Source: Hsuehochloa calcarea | Lineage: Eukaryota; Streptophyta; Magnoliopsida; Poales; Poaceae | Direction: 5' to 3' | NCBI GenBank assembly: GCA_036346395.1 | Contig: CM070609.1 | Coordinates: 30,144,223 to 30,208,222, forward strand | DNA: 64,000 nt | Shown here: positions 57,004-64,000 of the stretch, one piece after another | How the letters are laid out: every line of letters begins with the position of its first letter | Position numbering within the stretch: the first letter of the stretch is position 1 | Position numbers and translations under genes: made by a program | Notes under the pieces: generated by a model | The model's input: the letters and a program-made list of their open reading frames with translations, nothing else | Told to the model about the DNA's origin: nothing | Databases searched by the model: none

Positions 57004-58550
57004 TGTAGGATCAAGGATAACCGACTAGAGGGGGGTGAATAGGAGGTTTCTAAATTTTCTTAATCAAATTACCGAAATTAGCAAGATACTTTAATCAAAG
57101 ATATTTAACACAATCTATGAGCTACAAAATAAGTGCAATAAGTAAAGACAAGAATTAACCGCACAAGGACAAGGGGGTTTTTCCCGTGGTATCGAAGATT
57201 TGTCGATCTTCACTAGTCCACGTTGAGGAAGCTTGACCACTCAAGCCGGCTCCACAAATTAAGCCTACCCTCGATCACTTGGTTGTTCTTCCTCCTCTCC
57301 GGAGTTGGTGAACACCGACCAATCACAACCAGCGGGTCTCTTCACAAGCTTCTTTGAAGAGATCACCGAGCAACCTTCGCTAAGTCGCCTAGGTGCCGAC
57401 AAGCACCAAGAGAATAGAACTTGAACTTCACTTGATGACAATCAAGAGCCAATGGATCAACTAAGAATGCAATGCTCTTGTTCTTGCTCACTACCTCACA
57501 AATGTGTGCAAAGAGAGTAAATGAGGAGTGAGAGGAGTGCTCAAGGCTCAAATGAATTGAATGAATGCTCAACAACACGCCCTGAGCTGGTGGGGTGTAT
57601 TTATACCCCAACAACCAAATATGACCGTTATGCGTAAAATCGAGCAAAACTCGTGGAAATCGGAACTTCAGCAGCACAAAGTGCGGAACTTCCGCCTTCA
57701 CTCGAGTGCATCAGAACGGTCATTACAAAGGAGCATTAAATGCTCCAAACTAGCCGTTGATTTATGTGCGAACTTCCGCCAAATAGATTTCGGTTCTTCC
57801 GATTAATCGGAAGATCCGCTTACACAATGAACTACCGCACTCGTGAAAACGGCTAAGTCCCAAAAAGGGTGCTCTCTGGAAAAATTCGACCGCGCAAATT
57901 TCGGAGCAACCGATTAATCGGAACTTCCGCTCATTTCATTGCGGAACTTCCGCGCTTGAGAATTTGGCTAAGTCCCGAAAAAGGATGCTCTCTGGAAAAA
58001 TTCGACCACGCAAATTTCGAGCAACCGATTAATCGAACTTCGCTCATTTCATTGCGGAACTTCCGCACTTGAAAATCGGCTAAGTCCCAAAATGGATGCT
58101 CTCGAAAAATCAAGCCGCAGCTTTTTCGAGCAACAGACAATGAAGTTCCGCAAAGATACATGCCGGAACTTCCGATTATGTTCTGAGAAAAAGATTTTTC
58201 TTTTTAAACCAAACCAAAAGAACATGCATGATCCTAAGTTGATCCAAAGGCATAATGAGATGCTTTCAAGCTACTAGACAAGCTCCCCCTTAATAGTACG
58301 ACATTTATCCTATAATCCGGTCTTCCTCCATACTCCAAAGACCGGTAAAATTAAAAGGGGTCCTAGTCTATTTGTACCTTGTCTTTGAGATCAACTCCAT
58401 CTTCTCATCATTCTTTGACATGCAACTCATTGGTTTCACTTTGTCATTTGGGACTATGCCTTGTAATCACTTCAACAAACATGTTAGTCCCATATTCACA
58501 TAAAGTCATTAATTACCAAAATACAATTTTTAGGGGCCTAGATGCTTTCA
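57004..58550. mobile_element. Solo LTR (1547 bp) inside TNP2 of CACTA 3
   Basis: The insert starts TGTAGGATC and ends GATGCTTTCA, so it has TG...CA ends, and is flanked by AACGT on both sides (56999-57003 and 58551-58555). TNP2 reading resumes directly after. No internal domain, primer site or purine tract is present, so it is a solo LTR or a short LTR-type element. It contains the GACTAGAGGGGGGTGAATAG tract familiar from grass repeats. Three copies of a 112-115-bp unit starting GCTAAGTCCC are at 57852, 57967 and 58079. Confidence 0.8.
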
Positions 58551-58555
58551 AACGT

Positions 58556-61071
58556 ATTCTTGTCGTTGATAATTCCTGGACACCCGGGGAGTAATATGGG
58601 TGTGTTCATGGAGCCCGTGTTTGATGAATTGGTCCGTGCTTGGGACGAAGGGGTATGGACATACGACCGAGCTACAAAGACAAGCTTCAAAATGCACGTT
58701 TGGTACCACTACTCCCGCATGACTTCCCGGCGTATGGGTTATTCTCGCTACCGTGTGTTCACTGGAAGTTCCTATGCCCAATATGCAAGGAAGGTGTGAG
58801 GTTCATTTGGTTGCACAAGGGTGGCAAGTACTGCTGCTCGACGACATCGCCAATTCCTCCTCTTGACCATCCATTCGCATAAGACATCAAGAACTTTACG
58901 AAAGGTGTCGAGTGATGCACCGCACCGCTGGATGATGATCTGTGTCGAGGTTCATGCTCACATAGATGCTCGTGCCCAATCAAGAAGGTGGTTTTGTGGG
59001 ATATGGTGAGCAACATATGTGGACTCATAAGTCGGGCTTGACGAGGCTCCCCTATTTCGATGACCTTCTTCTGCCACATAACATTGATGTAATGCACACT
59101 GAAAAGAATGTCACCGAGGCACTTTGGGAAACACTCATGGACACTAAAAAGTCTAAGGACAACCCAAATGCTAGAGTGGACCTGGCAACGTTATGCGATA
59201 GACCAAATCAAGAGATGCAGCCTCCTAGTCGCGGCAAGACATGGACAAGGCCTAAGGCCGATTTCGTCTTGAAAAAGGACCAAAGGAGGGAAGTACTTGA
59301 ATGGATCCAGACGCTAATGTTCCCTGATGGGTATGCAACGAATCTGAAGAGGGGAGTGAACTTAGGCACTCTACGAATCAACGGGATGGAGAGTCATGAC
59401 TACCACATATGGATTGAGCGGCTTCTTCCGGCGATGGTTCGAGGCTATGTCCCTGAGCATGTCTGGCAAGTGCTGGCAGAGTTGAGCTATTTCTTCCGCC
59501 AGCTTTGTGCCAAGGAGCTATCTCGGACCGTCATTGATGACTTAGAAAAAGTGGTACCCGTGTTGCTCTGTAAGTTGGAGAAGATCTTTCCACCCGGCTT
59601 TTTCTTGGCGATGCAAAGATTTGATTGTGCACCTCCGTATGAGGCACGTATGGGGGCCCGCAAAGGCCGCTGGTGCTATCCAATCGAGAGATGTCCAAGA
59701 CTCTTCGCAAAAATGTAGAAATAAAGCCAAAATTGAGGCTTCCATTGCGAGGCATACATTCTCGAGGAGGTGTCAAACTTCACAGAGAAATACTACACTG
59801 AGAACCTTCCTAGAGTTTATAATCCACCCCCTCGTTACAATGCTGGCGAAAATGAATCGAACCTCAGCCTTTTCCAAGGGCAACTTGGAAGCGCAAGTGC
59901 ATCCACCACTAAGCAATTGAAAAATGAAGAGTGGCGCAGTATCATGCTATATGTGTTGACCAACCTTGTCGAGGTGCAGCCGTTCATTGGGTAAGTTTTC
60001 AACGAACTTGTTTCAATACGCCGTCACTCCTTGTTTCTTCGTCCAACCCCCTTGTTTCTCGTTGGTACAGGGAATTTCTTCGTCAATCCTGGCATGAATC
60101 AAGGGATCCTACCCCGCAGGAAACTGATACCCTTCTTTCACAGGGTGCGGGACCAGGGAGCCCCGATTTCATTTCTTGGTTCAAACAGAAGGTACTGTCC
60201 AATTTAGCTCGTACTTAGTTCGACATTCCAAGTTGATCGTACGTTCGAATAATATAACGATCTATCCCGCTTGAGCTTGCGTGCCCAAACCGATGCGCCT
60301 ATAAATGACGAGTTGAGACAAAGTTGCAAACTACCGTGTCGTTAGGGTCAAGTCATTTACCGTTATGATGTGAATGGATATCGCTTTCACACGCAAGCTA
60401 CGAGCGAGTCGCCCAATCAAAACCACAAACAAGGGAGTTTTTACACCTAGACCGATGGCCTCGACTATTATGGAAGAATGGAAGAAATCTACGAACTTCC
60501 ATTTTATGGTTCCAAACCTCTTAATCCTGTCATATTCAAATACCACTGGTTTCATCCTGGAGTAACGAGACGAACCCCTAAGCTTGGGCTAGTCGAGATT
60601 CGATAGGATTCCGTCTATCCAGGAAAAGATGTCTACATTGTGGCTCAACAGGCCGTCCAGGTTTATTATACGCCATACGCGTGCCAAGACAAAGAGCATC
60701 TTAAGGGTTGGGCTATTGTGCACAAGGTATCGCCACACGGTAAACTACCTGTCCTAAACGATGAAGATTACAACTTCAACCCAAACACATATGACGGAGA
60801 GTTCTTTCAAGAAGAGGGGCTACAAGGGAGGTTTGAGATAGACTTAACCGAAGCGATAGGAATGGAAGTAGACAATGAAAGGGTTGATGACGAGGACGCT
60901 GGAGACGAGGTGCGAAATGTGAAGGACTTACAAATACTTGAGCGATTACGTTTAGGCAATGACAATGAAGACAACATTCCTCCTTCGGATAGTGTTGATG
61001 ATTTGGACAATGTTGATAGTGATGACGAGACCTATGATCCAGCTAATCCCAATCATGAAGATTATTTCTAA
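58556..61071 (+). pseudogene. TNP2-type transposase of CACTA 3, 3' part
   Basis: The Transposase_21 region continues: VFLSLIIPGHPGSNMGVFME, ELVRAWDEGVWTYDRATKTS, then after a shift FPCPICKE-like sequence. The 250-codon frame 58966-59718 has LPYFDDLLLPHNIDVMHTEK, then DUF4218 pieces (ESHDYHIWIERLLPAMVRGY, LSYFFRQLCAKELSRTVIDD, LLCKLEKIFPPGFF). DUF4216 pieces are at about 60100-60780 (WYREFLRQSWHES, YRYDVNGYRFHTQAT-like, YYGRMEEIYEL-like). The last frame 60640-61071 reads VYIVAQQAVQVYYTPYACQD and ends in an acidic tail (DETYDPANPNHEDYF). Frame changes and stops are frequent; a transposase is unlikely from this copy as read. Confidence 0.88.
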
Positions 61072-61216
61072 TACATGTAATACTATGTTTTGTTCATTTT
61101 GCATCTATTTCTAATACATGTATTACTATGTTTTTTGTAATTATGTTTTGTTCATTTTGCATCTATTTCTAATTATGTCTTGCTTATTCTTTTTAATTGC
61201 AGGTGAGTGAACAAAG

Positions 61217-61624
61217 ATGGCGGGCGACCGTCGAGGGACGTGTCCTCGCTTACTGAGACCACGACCGCGGAGGAGGAGGCGGAGGGGTCTGGACAGAGGA
61301 GGAGAAAGAGGACCGCCGCCGCAGAGGGCCGCCTCCTCCCACGCCGCGTGAGGAGGTGGAGGAGGAGGTGGCGCCCGTGGGCGAGTTGGACGAGGAGCCG
61401 GTTCGCGCAGACGGGCGAGGAGGAGGTGGCGCCTGTGGACTAGTTGGACGAGGAGCTGGTTCGGCAGACGGCGAGGAGGAGGGGCGACGAGGACAACGAC
61501 GAGGCGGTAGGCACGGGTTCCGCTTCCTCCTCTTCCTCTTCGAGTGTCTACTTGCGAGGTCCCGCGAGCCTCCTCAGTTCTCGTGATCCTCACCGACGCC
61601 AAATGATTCGCCTCAAGGGCAAAA
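61217..61624 (+). pseudogene. PTTA-type gene of CACTA 3, first exon
   Basis: The ATG at 61217 (MAGDRRG) leads into a low-complexity acidic/arginine-glycine region that needs frame changes (EEEAEGSGQRRRKR in one frame, EEVAPVGELDEEPVR in another), then a serine-rich run and VYLRGPASLLSSRDPHRRQM, an opening typical of PTTA/Transposase_24 proteins. The exon ends LKGK at a GTAAGT donor (61625). The next exon would lie beyond the LTR at 61692. Confidence 0.55.
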
Positions 61625-61691
61625 GTAAGTAACTTTAGATGTTGTCACCACTACTTCATATGATATGTTGAAAAAAGAGAAACTAATAATT

Positions 61692-64000
61692 TGTCGAACC
61701 CGGAACGGGATCCCGAATTCTCGTGTTCATACACTAGTCCGTGATTTCCAAAGTACACAAATACAAAAATGTTATCACAAACATATCCAGCGGTATATTA
61801 ATAATCATAGAGTTTATTACAACCGGGCCTGAGGCCAAATAAAACATTAAGCTTAAGCAAAATATAATGGTAGCTACACGATACGCCACAGTAATCGTCT
61901 GAGATCGCGCCTAATCGCCCCGCTTCCTCACCTTCGGATAGCAGTCTTCTCCCGAATAATAATATTCAAGAAGAGTGAGCACTACAATCGTGCTCGCAAA
62001 TTACACCCAATATGTAATTTAGAATGCATGCATAAGTTATTCAAAGGAAGGTTGTAGGGTTTATTTGCGTAAATCACCTTTTGGTTTAAATATTTATACT
62101 AAGTTTCAAGGCACATTTTCATTACATAACTAAAATCGATTTAAAATTGATCATTTTATAGTGGATAACCTCCATATGAAACATGGTGAAGGATACCCTC
62201 CTATCACAAGGCTATCCGCCCAAATTTACCACAAGGATTAACCATCCTCAAATCATGTCCAAAGTTATTTTAAAACCAAAAACAAATCTAACTTAGAGTG
62301 GCTTTGCTCAGCATGTCCATGACCGTGGACACGGCTATTCAATAGATTTACACTCGCAGAGGTTGTACAACTTTACCCACACGAGATAATTTGCAGATTA
62401 TGTCGGCCAATACACACTTCCTTAGGTGTGTGACTAGGCAATTATCACAAGGCGTTTCCAAAGTACTACCTCAATACCAATATGCCCGCTAAGGTTTCAC
62501 TTCCATTAGGCTAACCACCTGCTGGAAACCCCCTCTTGCGCCAAGTGGGAATAAAGTCTAACCGACACCCACACAACAAAATGGCATAAACAATACTGAG
62601 GTAATACAAATTATTAAGCCTGGTTCTGCCCATACAGAACATGTGGTAGTACGGTGGAGCTTTTGCAAGATGCGGCTCAAAGGCGGTCCTTAATCTACTT
62701 GGGCAACTTTCAATAATAACCACTGGTCTCACCCCAACTGACAGGCCCTGCATAAACTTGCACCCACTAACTGGTCCATGTTTGCCCAAGTACAAACCAT
62801 TTTCTTATTTTTATAAGTTTTCAAAGACATTTGTAAAGTCCACCATGACAAAGCAATGTCATAGGCTTTTATCAATTTATGAAATTTTGGCTAAATTCTC
62901 CCAAAGTCAAATATTTCATGGTCTAAGCATTTGCTATGCATATATATTTATTTTTAAATTCATTTGACTAAGGTTACAAGGAATTGATAATACAACAATC
63001 AAATTTGGCTATACAAAGGAATTGGAATAATTAAATATTTAAAACAGGAATTTAAAATAATTAAATACAATTATGCATGCAATAATAATTTAAAACAGGA
63101 ATTAAATAATTTTAAATATTGGGGGCAAAATGGTCAATGGTGTAACTTGCCTTGCTCAAATTCCTGGTATTCTACTTCTTCAATAGGGTCAAGCTCTCCG
63201 GAGTCGTCAAAATCTATACGCGAAAATATTCCAAATTCAAACAGAATTCAAATGAACACAAATAAATTCAAATGAAAATTCAAATTAACTCCAAATTAAA
63301 TAATTTTGGTTTAGTTAGCTAGATCTTGATTTTATACAAATTTAGAAATTTGAATCACCTAAATCGGAGTTTGTATGAAGAAATACGAGCTCCTGGAAGT
63401 TTAAATCTAAATTTAAATCAAAAAATCAGAATTTCTGAATTTCCCGAATTAATTTTCTAAAGGAAATTCTATTTATTGCGCCAATGACGTCAACAGATCG
63501 TTCACGAGATCGACATGTGGGCTAAACAGTCATGGATCGAGTCCACGGTGTCACCCGAATCCACTTGTGGACTCGGCAAGACGCAATGTGTGAGGGTGGT
63601 GGCGTTGTGGGCGCGCCGTCCACGCTGGCGCCTAAGTGGTCGCTCGCCGACCAAAATGCCCATGTGGCGCCAGTGTGCACCGACTTGGTCGCCACATCGG
63701 CCATCGGAAGGGCGGCGCCGGAACAAGGTTCCGGCGAATCCACGGCGGGGCGAGCTCGGTGAGTGCGCAATGTGTTCGTGGAACGATCTTTGAGTGTGAT
63801 GCGCTACTGGCGCGCGAGGGCGTGGTTTAAGATCGTCGGCGACGGAGAGGCGGCGTGCGGTTCGGTTGTTGGCGCGAAGGTGCTCCGGGGTCTTCAGAAG
63901 CCAAGGTGCGCACTGTGATCGCCGAGTATGCCAAGCCGATGGTGCGGTCGCGGTGGTCGGAGAATGCTTGCCGTCGCGGAATCGAAGAAGATGGAGCTTC
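61692..64000 (-). repeat. LTR of the gypsy 3 family, truncated by window end
   Basis: It starts TGTCGAACCCGG on the window strand, like 27737 and 36116, and follows both LTRs of gypsy 3 base for base through its AT-rich part. It belongs to a third copy, either a full element oriented on the - strand or a solo LTR, inserted in the first intron of the CACTA 3 PTTA-type gene. The preceding five bases are TAATT; the matching duplication would lie outside the window. Confidence 0.92.

Larger units (their letters stand above)
53048..64000 (+). mobile_element. CACTA element 3, right end outside window
   Basis: The left terminus is CACTACCGGACTCAGC at 53048, followed by many TTTGCCGAGTGC/GCACTCGGCAAA motifs, a well-known CACTA type in grasses. 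A TNP2 gene (55942-61071) and the start of a PTTA-type gene (61217-61624) follow on the + strand. It has received a solo LTR (57004-58550) and an LTR of the gypsy 3 family (61692 on). The right end is not in the window, so the target duplication (left flank ATC) is untested. Confidence 0.9.

Noticed and set aside
61141..61602. 153-codon - strand frame opposite the PTTA-type exon of CACTA 3
   Set aside because: It is a shadow of the GC-rich low-complexity exon on the + strand and has no family likeness.
1..64000. CRISPR arrays, bacterial operons, ribosomal RNA or tRNA genes
   Set aside because: None were seen; the repeats present are transposon terminal repeats, LTRs and simple repeats.

Overview
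This window is plant nuclear DNA, most likely from a grass. The reasons are the CACTA families present (one with TTTGCCGAGTGC subterminal repeats), a Tourist-like MITE, chromovirus-type Ty3/gypsy elements primed by initiator-tRNA-Met sites, plant-type splice sites in transposon genes, and an intron-containing fragment of a plant VPS26-like gene. The species cannot be named from sequence alone. I see no intact host gene. Nearly everything is nested transposable elements.

Layout. (1) 1-16628 is CACTA element 1, whose left end lies outside the window. It holds the tail of a TNP2-type transposase (1-704), two exons resembling VPS26 (1093-1396), a block of subterminal-type repeats, a PTTA-type gene with a Ulp1-like protease end (13026-15914), and a 3' terminus at 16628. 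Gypsy element 1 (+ strand, 1641-11084) sits inside it. (2) 16965-50237 is gypsy element 2 (- strand), with 3.15-kb LTRs and a perfect ACGAT target duplication. Its upstream additional ORF is split by CACTA element 2 (25393-46544, duplication GAG). The TNP2 gene of CACTA 2 is in turn split by gypsy element 3 (- strand, 27737-39218, duplication TATAT). CACTA 2 also carries an opposite-strand GRF-zinc-finger-like fragment, a minisatellite, an LTR-like tract and a PTTA-type gene (42912-45799). (3) 50238-53047 is flanking DNA with a 76-bp perfect tandem duplication, unrecognised short ORFs and a 170-bp MITE. (4) 53048 to the window end is CACTA element 3. It has a 5' terminus, a TNP2 gene (55942-61071) split by a solo LTR (57004-58550, duplication AACGT), the first exon of a PTTA-type gene, and an LTR of the gypsy 3 family from 61692 onward.

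The insertion order can be read partly from the nesting: flank, then gypsy 2, then CACTA 2, then gypsy 3; and CACTA 3, then the solo LTR and a gypsy-3-family LTR. Only proteins for transposition are encoded (gag, protease, reverse transcriptase, RNase H, integrase with chromodomain-like tail; TNP2 and PTTA proteins). All are broken by stops or frameshifts except one 531-codon RNase H-integrase frame in gypsy 2, and that frame has a changed catalytic aspartate. The points most worth checking are the gene fragments between the two transposon genes of CACTA 1 and CACTA 2, the related extra ORFs upstream of gag in gypsy 2 and gypsy 3, and the odd concentration of LTR differences in GC-rich DNA, which may be a sequencing or assembly effect.
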